Positions 38,573 to 50,869 of a DNA stretch of 64,000 bases are shown here, piece by piece. The notes below the pieces were generated by a model. It was not told where the DNA came from, ran no database searches, and worked only from the letters and a program-made list of their open reading frames with translations. The DNA is from Amycolatopsis eburnea. Lineage in GTDB: Bacteria > Actinomycetota > Actinomycetes > Mycobacteriales > Pseudonocardiaceae. Every line of letters starts with the position of its first letter. Position 1 is the stretch's first letter. Position numbers and translations under genes: made by a program. The DNA is taken from assembly GCF_003937945.1 (NCBI RefSeq), contig NZ_RSEC01000059.1:105217-169216 (forward strand). The letters are read 5' to 3'.

Positions 38573-41500
38573 TCAGCCGACCGGGACCCCTCGGATGGCG
38601 ACCGGGCCGCGGGTCGGGTCCAGCTCGGCCGCCTGCTCGACCCCGGACGGCGTCAGCACGTCGAACGCCTTCGGGGCCGTGGCCGGGTCCACCGCGCACA
38701 CCGGGGACGTCGCGCCCGGTGCGCACAGGCCGAACGTGTACTGCCCGGCCGTCGGCGTGAACGGGCGCGCCTGGTCCGGGGAGTTGCCGTCCTGGCCGGT
38801 GAGGACCACCGCGAACGTCCACCCGGCCGACGGCGTCCCGAACGCGGACTTCGCCACGCTCACCGTGATGTACCGCGTCGCCTGCGAAGCCTGCACAGAC
38901 GGCGAAGCGAGCGAAGCGCCCGAAGCGTCGACGAGCGCCGGTTCGGCGAAGCCCTGGACCTCGATGCGGCGGCTCCACGCGTCCTGCGGCGCGATCGTGT
39001 ACGCCCGGCTCGGGAACGGCGGCGCGGTCGACGTCGCCGTCGCGGCCGGGTCGTGCGCGTAGATCGTCAGCAGCTGCGCGCCCAGCGGGGAGCCGAACGT
39101 CGGGGACAGGTCGCGGAGCTGGGCGCGGAACACCAGGTTCGCGCCCGAGTCGATGACCTGGAAGCGCTGCAGGTCGAACGCGCCGGCGTGGAAGTCGCCC
39201 GCCGTCGGGTAGGTGTACGTGCCCGGGCCGTTGTCGTCGCCGTCCGGGTCGGCGGTGTCGAGCAGGACCGTGCCGGTGACGAAGTCGGAGCTGATCGTCT
39301 TCTGCGCGTACCCGGTGCCCGCGCCGGTCGCGGCCGCCGTGACGACGTTCGCGCCGAGCGGGGTCGGCACGGTCGCGGCGAACGTCCCGGCCGCCGACGC
39401 CCGGACCGTCACCACCGATGTCGTCCCGGCGTCGGTGGCCGACACCGCGAGGTCGACCCGGCTGCCGGCCGGCGCGGTGCCGGTGACCTCGGCGGTCGCG
39501 GTCGACACGGACGCAGGCGCGTCGAGCGTCACCGCCAGTGCCGCGGGCGGCGCGTGCGTGACGTACCGGGCGCGGACCTCGGCGGGCTGCTCGGGCAGCC
39601 GCCCGTCGTCGAGCGCGCGGGCCAGCCGCACCGACTGCGACTGCGCCCAGCTCAAGGGCGCCACCGAACCCACCGACTGGCCCGGGGTGAAGCCGATCGA
39701 CGCGGTCCGCGGGTCCGTGCCGTACGGGGACGCGGGCAGCGCCGGGTTCTCCCAGATCTGCTCGGGGATCAGCCCGGTGCCGCCGGTCTGCGCCCGCATC
39801 GCGCCCAGCAGCGCCGCCGCGCCGGCCCGGTCTCCCGTCTGCACGGCGTGCTCGCCGCGTTCGCCGGCCAGCACCGGCCACAGGTGCCCGGACCCGGTGT
39901 TCGTCGAGGGCCACGGCGCCCCGGTCGGGCCGCAGTTCGTCGGGTCCGGTTCGTAGCAGTCGCCGTAGCCGTCCTCGCTGCCCGCCGCCGACGTGCCGTA
40001 GCGGTACCAGCCCGGCCCGGCGGGGGTGTCCTTCTTGATCACGCGGTCCACGACGGCGAGCGACGCGGCGACGTCCGGGTCGTTCGCGGGCAGCACGCCC
40101 AGGCGCGGCAGCTCGAGGAACCCGGCGTCGACGACCGCGCGCTGGTCGGCGTCGACCGAACCGTTGCCGAGGTTGTAGATCCACTCGGAGTCCGGATCGC
40201 CGTTCTTGGTCAGCCGCAGGAAGTACCGGCCGCCGTACGGGCCGTTCGACGTGACCGTCCAGCCCTTGATGCTGCGCTGGAAGTGGTCCGCGGTGGCCCG
40301 GTAGACGTTCGCGCGCGCCGGGTCGCCGTTGCGGTCGGCGATCACGCCCGCGGCGACCAGCCCGGCGATCTCGGCGGCGATGGTCGAGGGGGAGTAGCCG
40401 CCCTGTTCTTCCCAGCGCTCCGAACCGAACGCCGGCCCGTGCGCGACGACGAAGTCCGCGGCCGCGCGGATGTGGTCGGTGTAGAGCGTGCGGTCGCGGT
40501 CGAGCCCGGCTTGCAGCGCCATCAGGATCGGGTACGCGCTTTCGTCGAGCTGGTCACCACCGGAGTCGGGTGCCTTCTTGCCGTTGAGCAGGGAGTTGCG
40601 CGGGAACCGGCCGTCCGGCTGCTGCTGGCGGGTGAACAGCCAGCGCACGCTCGCCCGCGCCGTTTCGCGGTCGCCGGCCGCGAGCAGGCCGGAGAAGCTT
40701 TCGTAGAGGTCGCGGGCGAAGATCTCGCGGTAGGACCCGAAGTACACCGGCTTGCCGCCGGGCGCGTCGCCCGCGGAGACCGCCTGCCCCCACGGGCTGC
40801 CGAGCGACGCGACCACCGCGCCGGGGAAGGTCTTGTCCTCACTGGCTTTCAGCACGTTGACCGACTGGAAGTACGCGTCGGAGTCCTTGCCGCGCACCGG
40901 GACCAGCCCGTTGTCGTAGTCGCGCCACTCGCGCGCGTACTGGCGCAGGCTCTGGTCGAACGGCGTGCGCAGGCTCGCCCCGGCAGCAGCGACGGCGGCG
41001 CGCGCGTCGGCGCCGAACCCGAGCGCCAGCACGGCGGGCCGGTGCGGCCGCAGGTCCAGCTGCGCGGTCTGCACCACGTTCCCGTTCACCGCCGACGGCG
41101 TCGGGTCGGTGAGCCGGTGGTCGCGGTCCAGCTGCGCGAGCCCGTCGCCCGCGGTGCCGGCGAACCCGCTGGACGTCGCCAGAAACCGGCGGTCGGCGCG
41201 CAGCGCGGCGGCCAGCGGCGTGCCGTAGTCGCGGGCCGGGGCGCTGGAGGCGGTGTTCGCGTCGGCGCTGACCAGCGCGCTCGTCGCCGCGTCGACGGTG
41301 GCGGTGTCCCCGCCGCCGTTGGCCGGGCCGCCCCCGCCGTTGCCGTTGATGCTGGCGTCGTACCGGACGTAGACCTTGAGGTCGTCGCCGGAGCCCCGCA
41401 GCGGTTCGAGGCGCGTCCGGATCAGGACGCCGGTCCGGGCCGGGTCGGCCAGGTACTCGGTGACCAGCCGGTACCGGCCGCTGCGCGGGGTCGACGTCAC

Positions 41501-41839
41501 CTCGCAGGCCATCCCGCCCGCGCTGGTGCGGACCGTGTAGGTCATGTCGCGCGCCTGCAGGTCGGTGAAGCTGCGCCCGTCGGTGACGGCGAACTGCAGC
41601 GACTCGACGTTCGTGTTGTCGATCACCGGGGCGTAGACGTCGGACAGCACACCGCCCGCCACCGTGAACCACGCCTTGCTCGCCGTGTTCCGGGCGGTGC
41701 CCAGGCAGTCCTTGCGGGCCAGGCCGAAGTGCGACACCGCACCCGGCCCCGGCGCGGAGGCGGCCGAGGCCACCGGGGCGGACAGCAGGGGCGCGGCCAG
41801 CACCGCGCTCAGCACCACGGACCACGTCGACCGAGTCAT
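38573..41839 (-). CDS. Secreted GH15 glucoamylase/glucodextranase-like enzyme
   Basis: 1088 residues with a Sec signal peptide (residues 1-27). A glucodextranase-type N-terminal beta domain (about 28-270) is followed by the GH15 (alpha/alpha)6 catalytic domain. Its motifs include YFGSYREIFARDLYESFSG, PDGRFPRNSLLNG, DSEWIYNLGNGSVDADQRA and WPVLAGERGE. Beyond about residue 770 are Ig-like and glucodextranase C-type domains (DPDGDDNGPGTYTYP, AGDFHAGAFDLQRFQVIDSG). GH15 enzymes release glucose from the non-reducing ends of alpha-glucans or dextran. It is monocistronic. Confidence 0.92.
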   Translation of the reverse strand: MTRSTWSVVLSAVLAAPLLSAPVASAASAPGPGAVSHFGLARKDCLGTARNTASKAWFTVAGGVLSDVYAPVIDNTNVESLQFAVTDGRSFTDLQARDMTYTVRTSAGGMACEVTSTPRSGRYRLVTEYLADPARTGVLIRTRLEPLRGSGDDLKVYVRYDASINGNGGGGPANGGGDTATVDAATSALVSADANTASSAPARDYGTPLAAALRADRRFLATSSGFAGTAGDGLAQLDRDHRLTDPTPSAVNGNVVQTAQLDLRPHRPAVLALGFGADARAAVAAAGASLRTPFDQSLRQYAREWRDYDNGLVPVRGKDSDAYFQSVNVLKASEDKTFPGAVVASLGSPWGQAVSAGDAPGGKPVYFGSYREIFARDLYESFSGLLAAGDRETARASVRWLFTRQQQPDGRFPRNSLLNGKKAPDSGGDQLDESAYPILMALQAGLDRDRTLYTDHIRAAADFVVAHGPAFGSERWEEQGGYSPSTIAAEIAGLVAAGVIADRNGDPARANVYRATADHFQRSIKGWTVTSNGPYGGRYFLRLTKNGDPDSEWIYNLGNGSVDADQRAVVDAGFLELPRLGVLPANDPDVAASLAVVDRVIKKDTPAGPGWYRYGTSAAGSEDGYGDCYEPDPTNCGPTGAPWPSTNTGSGHLWPVLAGERGEHAVQTGDRAGAAALLGAMRAQTGGTGLIPEQIWENPALPASPYGTDPRTASIGFTPGQSVGSVAPLSWAQSQSVRLARALDDGRLPEQPAEVRARYVTHAPPAALAVTLDAPASVSTATAEVTGTAPAGSRVDLAVSATDAGTTSVVTVRASAAGTFAATVPTPLGANVVTAAATGAGTGYAQKTISSDFVTGTVLLDTADPDGDDNGPGTYTYPTAGDFHAGAFDLQRFQVIDSGANLVFRAQLRDLSPTFGSPLGAQLLTIYAHDPAATATSTAPPFPSRAYTIAPQDAWSRRIEVQGFAEPALVDASGASLASPSVQASQATRYITVSVAKSAFGTPSAGWTFAVVLTGQDGNSPDQARPFTPTAGQYTFGLCAPGATSPVCAVDPATAPKAFDVLTPSGVEQAAELDPTRGPVAIRGVPVG

Positions 41840-41907
41840 CCGCCCATCCGATCACGGCGGGCGCGCCACGCACCAGGGCCGAACGCAGCAGGAAAGTCGT
41901 TACTCGT

Positions 41908-41932
41908 GATTGAGATAGCGAACCGGTGGGTA
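41908..41932 (+). promoter_or_regulatory. Possible SigB-type promoter for the anti-sigma kinase gene
   Basis: GATT, then 16 bases, then GGGTA resembles the GNNT-N14-16-GGGTAY pattern of stress sigma factors in Streptomyces. It lies about 30 bases upstream of the start at 41963. Weak evidence: a short pattern, with the final base not matching. Confidence 0.25.
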
Positions 41933-41962
41933 GCAAACCGACAGTCCCCCGGGGAGGTGAAC

Positions 41963-42373
41963 GTGGAAGAGCTGGGATCGGACGGCTGGCGGTACCGCGG
42001 CACGATTTCGCCACGGACGTTGCCCAGCCTGCGCAGACACCTGATTTCCTGGCTGCGGCGACGGGCCGGCGACGAGGTCGGCAGGCAGGCCGACGACGTC
42101 GTGCTGGCGTGCTGGGAAGCCATGGCCAACGTGCTCGACCACGCCTACGGCGGCCGGCCGGGGCTGATCGACGTCCGCGCCCGGGTCGACGAGGAGGTGC
42201 TGGTCATCACCGTCGCCGACCAGGGCCGCTGGGAGTCGATCACCGAGCGCGACGACGGCGGCCGCGGCCTGCGCCTGATCCAGGCGCTCGTCGACGGGCT
42301 CGACCTGCGCTCCACCGACGACGGCACCGTGATCACGCTGACCTGGCCGTTCCCCGTGCGCCGCACCGCCTGA
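41963..42373 (+). CDS. Anti-sigma regulatory factor, RsbW-like serine kinase
   Basis: A 136-residue HATPase_c protein of the RsbW/SpoIIAB type. The N box is DDVVLACWEAMANVLDHAYG, followed by the G1 region VADQGRWESI and G2 GRGLRLIQALVDGL. Such proteins bind a sigma factor and phosphorylate a STAS antagonist. I chose the GTG at 41963 because GGGGAGG lies 5 bases before it. It opens the signalling cluster that continues to 52090 and converges with the GAF-ANTAR gene, 5 bases away. Confidence 0.88.
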   Translation: MEELGSDGWRYRGTISPRTLPSLRRHLISWLRRRAGDEVGRQADDVVLACWEAMANVLDHAYGGRPGLIDVRARVDEEVLVITVADQGRWESITERDDGGRGLRLIQALVDGLDLRSTDDGTVITLTWPFPVRRTA

Positions 42374-42378
42374 GCGGC

Positions 42379-43101
42379 TCAGCCGGCGGAGAGGTCTTCG
42401 ACGAACCGGGCCGCGACGTCCCGCAGCTTCACGTTGGTGTGCTGGGACTCCGCGACCAGCCGCTTCATCGCGTCGTCGGCACCGATCCGGTGCACGGCCA
42501 TCAGGATGCCCTTGGCCTGCTCGATCACCGCCCGCGTGCGCATCGCCGCTTCCAGCTCGATCGCCTGTCTTCGGGCCTGGCGGTAGCGCCGGGTGGTGCG
42601 CAGCCCGAACGCGACGATCGTGGTGTAGAGCTGCAGCAACCGCGAGTCGGTCTCGGCGAACCCGTGGTCGCCGTAGCCGAAGAGGTTGAGCGCGCCGGAG
42701 AGGTGCTCGTCCACCCGCAGCGGCGCGGCGAGGTAGCTGCCGACGCCGAGACCGCGCGCGTGCGTGGTGAACGACGGCCACACGTCGTCCGCGACGGCCA
42801 GCGGCAGCCGCACGATCTCCCCGGTCGCGGCGGCCCGCAGGCACGGGCCTTCGCCCGCCGCGTACTGGAACCGGTCGATCTCGACGGCGCGCTCGTCGGT
42901 GGACGCCACGGTCGCCGGCTCGCCGTCCCGGATCGCGGTGATGCTGGCCATGTCGGCACCGGGCACGGCGCGGACGGCTTCCGCGCAGACGGCGTCCAGT
43001 ATTTCGGCCTCGGCGGGCTCGGACTCGAGCGCGTCCGTCAGCCCCGCCATGGCGGCGGTCAGCTCGTCGAGGTGCTCCGGCGGGAGCGGTTCACCGGTCA
43101 C
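42379..43101 (-). CDS. GAF and ANTAR domain regulator
   Basis: 240 residues. A GAF sensor domain spans about 25-170 (RFQYAAGEGPCLRAAATGEI, GVGSYLAAPLRVDEHLSG). A C-terminal ANTAR domain follows (RAVIEQAKGILMAVHRIGAD, DAMKRLVAESQ). ANTAR domains bind paired hexaloops in leader RNAs and prevent termination, so this may control transcripts by antitermination. The GTG at 43101 has GGGAG about 7 bases upstream. It lies within the Rsb-type cluster and may respond to the same signals. Confidence 0.92.
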   Translation of the reverse strand: MTGEPLPPEHLDELTAAMAGLTDALESEPAEAEILDAVCAEAVRAVPGADMASITAIRDGEPATVASTDERAVEIDRFQYAAGEGPCLRAAATGEIVRLPLAVADDVWPSFTTHARGLGVGSYLAAPLRVDEHLSGALNLFGYGDHGFAETDSRLLQLYTTIVAFGLRTTRRYRQARRQAIELEAAMRTRAVIEQAKGILMAVHRIGADDAMKRLVAESQHTNVKLRDVAARFVEDLSAG

Positions 43102-43458
43102 GCGATCATCTCCCGTCCCGGACGGCGGTCGTCGAGCGCACCGCTGCTGCTTCAACGGAACGGCGAAACCTTACCCGCGGGTGGTGCGTCTTCCGCAACA
43201 CCCGCGTGGTCCGCCCGGCGCCGCGGGGATGTCATGAAAGGGTCGTTCATGTCGTCTGGCGAGGTGAACGACTCTTTCATGACATCGGGGGAGCCGGCCG
43301 GGAGGGGGAGCCAGGCGGTGAAGCGGTGGTTCCGGCCCGGCGCTCGCTGCTGAACGTCGTGGGTTGGCGCCGGGAACCACCTCGCGCCGGCCGGCGGCAC
43401 AACCCACCCCGCGACCGTCGCTTCGGGTGACGTACCCCGTGCGGAACGGGTCAACCCT
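43102..43458. other. Intergenic region with a palindromic repeat and a second weak hairpin
   Basis: Besides the palindromic element at 43228-43286, GTGGGTT near 43360 and AACCCAC near 43405 could pair as a long imperfect hairpin, which would be downstream of the minus-strand STAS gene and may end its transcript. No gene is seen. Confidence 0.4.
43228..43286. repeat. Palindromic repeat element, copy 3
   Basis: A 59-bp inverted repeat nearly identical to copy 2 at 38481-38539, including the 15-base centre. It lies between the STAS and GAF-ANTAR genes. Confidence 0.88.
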
Positions 43459-43757
43459 TCAGCGGACGGTCACCTTCGCGACCTGCGCGAGGCCCGACAC
43501 CCGCAGGACGCGTTCGAGCAGCCGCGGGGCGATCAGGCGCAGGTCGTGCGCCTCGGCCCGGTCGAACAGCACCGCCACGCCCGCGCTGTCGAGGTAGGCC
43601 ACGCCGGTGAGGTCCACGGTGATCGCGGTCGCCGCCGCCAGCTCGCGGTCCAGGGCCGCGCCGAACTCGGCGGCGTTGCTCATGTCGATCTCGCCGGTGA
43701 CGCGCAGGGCCGGGCCGCCGTCGTCGCCGCGGCCGGCGTCCAGGGTGAGCGGCGTTC

Positions 43758-43761
<4 letters not shown>
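43459..43761 (-). CDS. STAS-domain anti-sigma factor antagonist
   Basis: A 100-residue STAS protein with the canonical phosphorylation motif: ITVDLTGVAYLDSAGVAVLF, where the Ser of DSAG is the expected kinase target. The GTG at 43761 overlaps the stop of the large kinase/phosphatase gene (GTGA); an ATG at 43776 is an alternative. Translational coupling suggests the large protein is its direct phosphatase or kinase partner. It would release a sigma factor from an RsbW-like protein when dephosphorylated. Confidence 0.9.
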
Positions 43762-47837
<4,076 letters not shown>

Positions 47838-47916
47838 CACACTCCCGGTTCGCGCGCCCTCGACGAGACTACTCGACCGGTGAGTGCCCAGCCGGGGACG
47901 AGTTGACGCGTGACCG

Positions 47917-48342
47917 TCAGCTCACGTCGAGCAGCCAGGTCATGGTGACCGTGGTCCCGTCCTCACGGTGCACCTTTGCGCTCTGGTCCGCGAGCGAATC
48001 GATCAGCAACAGCCCGCGCCCGCGCAGGCCGTTCGTCTCCGCCGGCGGTTGCCAAGTGCCGTAGTCGGTCACCGTCACCGTGAGCCGGCCGGACAGCGCC
48101 TCCGCCCGGACGTCGATCGACCCCGGTTCGCGGTCGCGGTAGGCGTGCTCCGCCGAGTTGGCCATCGCTTCGTAGCCCGCCAGGACGATGTCCTCCTGCC
48201 GTTCCTCGCTCAGGCCGAGCGCGCGCAGCCACTCGGTCAGCGCCTCGCGCAGGTCCGGCAGGCGGCCGGCGATCGCGGGGGTGCGCCGGTGGAACGACGC
48301 CGGGGGAGCGGGTGGCGCTCCCGGGGGGAGGGGGTCCGTCAC
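47917..48342 (-). CDS. RsbW-like anti-sigma serine kinase
   Basis: A 141-residue HATPase_c protein: DIVLAGYEAMANSAEHAYRD (N box), VTVTDYGTWQPP and GRGLLLIDSLAD. A Pro-rich N-terminus precedes the domain. The GTG overlaps the stop of the SpoIIE-type phosphatase gene (GTGA). It is the last gene of a STAS, phosphatase, kinase operon on the minus strand, the classic set for a partner-switching module. Confidence 0.9.
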   Translation of the reverse strand: MTDPLPPGAPPAPPASFHRRTPAIAGRLPDLREALTEWLRALGLSEERQEDIVLAGYEAMANSAEHAYRDREPGSIDVRAEALSGRLTVTVTDYGTWQPPAETNGLRGRGLLLIDSLADQSAKVHREDGTTVTMTWLLDVS

Positions 48343-49916
48343 GGGGCGTCCTCTCCGCGGTGGCGCACGTGGATGACCGCGACGTCGTCGTCGTGCCGTC
48401 CACGCGTCAGTTCCTGCACGAGCTTGTCCCACGCCGTTTCGAGGTCGGCTGCGGCCAGCAGGCCGGGGATACCCGCCAGCAGCCATTCGATGCCCAGCGT
48501 GAGGTCGCGGGTGAGGCTCTCGACGAGCCCGTCGGTGTAGAGCACCAGGTCCGCGCCGGGCGGGAACCCGGTGGAGCGCTGGGGGAAGACCGAACCGACG
48601 CCGAGCGGCTGCGCCAGCGCCTCGCCGATCTGCTCGGGCGGCTCGCCGGGGCGGATCAGGATCGCGGGCAGGTGGCCGGCGTTCGCGAAGGTCAGCGTGC
48701 CGTCGGCCGGCTGGTGGACCGCGTAGAAACACGTCACGAAACTCTCGCCGAACAGCCCGGCGGTGAGGTCGGAAACGTGGCGCAGGACCTCCGACGGCGG
48801 CAGCTCGAGCCGGGCGTAGCAGCGGATCGCGGTCCGGACCTGGCCCATCACCGTCGCGGCCGTGACGCCGTGGCCGACGACGTCGCCGATGACGAACGCC
48901 GTCCCGCCGGAGGGCAGCCGGATCACGTCGAACCAGTCGCCGCCCACCTTGCTGCCGGTGACCGCGGGCAGGTACCGGGTGAGCACGGTGAGTCCCGGCG
49001 TGGGCGGGGCGACCGGCAGCATGCTGCGGGACAGCTCGGTGGCCAGCGTGCGCTCGCGTTCGTAGAGGCGGGCGTTGTCGAGCGCGATGGCCGTGTACGC
49101 GGCGATGCCTTCGGCGAGGTACTCGTGCCGGGCGGTGAACCGGTCCGGTTCGGGGTGGCCGAAGAAGAACCCGCCCAGCACCTCGCCGGTGGTCGGGCTG
49201 AGCGCCGAAACCGCCAGGTAGCTGCACACGGGCAGGTGCCCCGCCGGCATCCCGTGGTACGGCGCGTTCTTCCCGAACCGCGCGTCCTTCGTGATGTCGG
49301 GGCTGCGCACGGTGGCGGTACCGTCGAACGTCGGCGCGAAGACCGAGGTGTTGCGCGGCATCGGGAACCGCGTGAACTTCTCCCGCGGCACACCCGAAAT
49401 CGTGTACAGCGTGTAGGACTCGCCGAGGTCGTTCACCAGGTTGTAGAAGAACGCGCCGAAGCCGGCTCCGGTCGCCTCCGTGGCGGCGTCGGTCGCGTCC
49501 TGCACGATGCGGTCGATGTCGAGCTGGGCGGTCAGCTCGCGGCCGATGGAGTGCAGCGCGTCCAGCACCACGGCCTCGCCCCGCAGCCGCCGGACGGTCG
49601 CGGTCAGGTCCGCGGTGGCGGCCTCGACGGCGGCGGCGACGAGCGCGGGCAGGTCCCCGACGCACTCGGTGGTGTAGACCACTGTGCCGTGCTCGCCGTC
49701 GGCGACGGCGACCGCCCGCGTGACCTCCGCACCGGGCAGCAGCTCCGCCAGCACCGCCGGGTCGGTCACGGCCACGGCGGTCCGGTCGCCCAGCACCGCG
49801 CGTGCTTCGGCGGGGCAGAGCGGGCGGATCCCGGTGGCGGCCGGGGCGCCGTCGCCGCCGACGAACGCGCGGCGCACGGCTTCCAGCACTCCTTCGGCCC
49901 CCGGACCGGACGCCAT
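48339..49916 (-). CDS. GAF-SpoIIE (PP2C) serine phosphatase
   Basis: 525 residues. An N-terminal region of about 130 residues without a recognised domain is followed by a GAF domain (about 130-285; TGAGFGAFFYNLVND, YLAVSALSPTTGEVLGGFFF) and a SpoIIE-type PP2C phosphatase (about 310-525; GGDWFDVIRL, VIGDVVGHGVTAA, LYTDGLVESL, DDDVAVIHV). It would dephosphorylate a STAS antagonist in response to a signal sensed by the GAF domain. The ATG overlaps the upstream STAS stop (TGATG), and its stop overlaps the RsbW-like gene. Confidence 0.92.
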   Translation of the reverse strand: MASGPGAEGVLEAVRRAFVGGDGAPAATGIRPLCPAEARAVLGDRTAVAVTDPAVLAELLPGAEVTRAVAVADGEHGTVVYTTECVGDLPALVAAAVEAATADLTATVRRLRGEAVVLDALHSIGRELTAQLDIDRIVQDATDAATEATGAGFGAFFYNLVNDLGESYTLYTISGVPREKFTRFPMPRNTSVFAPTFDGTATVRSPDITKDARFGKNAPYHGMPAGHLPVCSYLAVSALSPTTGEVLGGFFFGHPEPDRFTARHEYLAEGIAAYTAIALDNARLYERERTLATELSRSMLPVAPPTPGLTVLTRYLPAVTGSKVGGDWFDVIRLPSGGTAFVIGDVVGHGVTAATVMGQVRTAIRCYARLELPPSEVLRHVSDLTAGLFGESFVTCFYAVHQPADGTLTFANAGHLPAILIRPGEPPEQIGEALAQPLGVGSVFPQRSTGFPPGADLVLYTDGLVESLTRDLTLGIEWLLAGIPGLLAAADLETAWDKLVQELTRGRHDDDVAVIHVRHRGEDAP

Positions 49917-50296
49917 CAGCGCGCCAGCGCTTCGGACAGCGAGGGGTAGATGGCGAGCTCGTCGGTCAGCCGGGTCAGTTCCAGCGGGCGCAGGGTGATC
50001 CGGCCGCGGGCGACCACCCGCAGCGGCGCGGTCGCGGCCTGCCCGCGGTGCGCCCGGACCAGCTCGGCCATGCCCGCCGACGCCAGGAAGGTGACGTCGG
50101 TGAGGTCGATGACGAGCAGCGCCGGCCGCGACCGGGCCGCGCGTTCGGCCAATTGGCGGAGTTTCGGTGCCAGCGCGAGGTCCAGAGCGCCTTCGACGTG
50201 GAGCACCGCGACGCCGGCCCGGTCCTCCAGCACCACGGATCCGGCCGGACCGACCGCATCGCCGAGTGCGTCCCCGGTCACGTCTCTCTCGGCCAT
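49916..50296 (-). CDS. STAS-domain anti-sigma factor antagonist
   Basis: A 126-residue STAS protein; the motif LLVIDLTDVTFLASAGMAEL contains Ser in the phosphorylation position (ASAG). It heads the minus-strand operon STAS, phosphatase, RsbW-like kinase and is coupled to the phosphatase gene. Two ATGs (50305 and 50296) are close together; I use the second. It is divergent from another STAS gene at 50464 that resembles it in sequence (shared ITLRPLELTRL versus ATLRPIQLTGL), suggesting gene duplication. Confidence 0.9.
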   Translation of the reverse strand: MAERDVTGDALGDAVGPAGSVVLEDRAGVAVLHVEGALDLALAPKLRQLAERAARSRPALLVIDLTDVTFLASAGMAELVRAHRGQAATAPLRVVARGRITLRPLELTRLTDELAIYPSLSEALAR

Positions 50297-50463
50297 GGCG
50301 CCCATCCTGCCTGTTCGCGGGCCTGCCGGAAAGTCGACCGGCCGCTGGCGCGGCGGAGCGGCGCCAGGACGGGCATGATTGACACCGGTTGAGCAAACAG
50401 CCTTCGTGATCACGCACGTCCGCCGGACACCCCGGTGGCGTGCCGAAGGCAGGAGTACGTGCC

Positions 50464-50847
50464 ATGACAGAGCACACCCACAGTGGTTTCGCGTCGGCCG
50501 CTGTGTCGTTCGGGGAATTCGGGATCACCAGAACGGAGCAGGACGGTGCCGTCGTCGTCGAGGTCGTCGGGGACGTGGACACGACCACGGCGCCCGCGCT
50601 CGTGGCGGCCGCGGACGAGGTGCTGGCGGCGGCGCCGCCGGTGGTCGTCGTCGACCTGACCCGGGTCGAGTTCCTCGCCTCGCCGGGGCTGACGGCGTTG
50701 CTGACGATCCACCGCAACGCTCCCGCGAGCACCGCGGTGCGGATCGTCGCGTCCGGCCGGGCCACCCTGCGCCCGATCCAGCTCACCGGCCTCGAGGACA
50801 GCCTCTCGCTCTTCCCGACCCGGGAAGCGGCACTGGCCGGGTCCTGA
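50464..50847 (+). CDS. STAS-domain anti-sigma factor antagonist
   Basis: 127 residues with motif VVVVDLTRVEFLASPGLTAL (Ser in the phosphorylation position). It is similar to the divergent STAS protein at 49916-50296 and probably its paralogue. A CAGGAG-like site precedes the ATG, though rather far (about 10 bases). It is convergent with the GAF-SpoIIE phosphatase gene, 22 bases away. Confidence 0.9.
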   Translation: MTEHTHSGFASAAVSFGEFGITRTEQDGAVVVEVVGDVDTTTAPALVAAADEVLAAAPPVVVVDLTRVEFLASPGLTALLTIHRNAPASTAVRIVASGRATLRPIQLTGLEDSLSLFPTREAALAGS

Positions 50848-50869
50848 CCCCCGTCGTCCCGGTCGCGCT

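Noticed and set aside
37367..42373. A 1668-residue open frame on the plus strand through the GH15 gene
   Set aside because: It is an antisense shadow in high-GC DNA, rich in Arg/Gly/Ala/Pro without domains. The minus-strand GH15 reading has a signal peptide and clear motifs; only the last part (from 41963) is a real RsbW-like gene.
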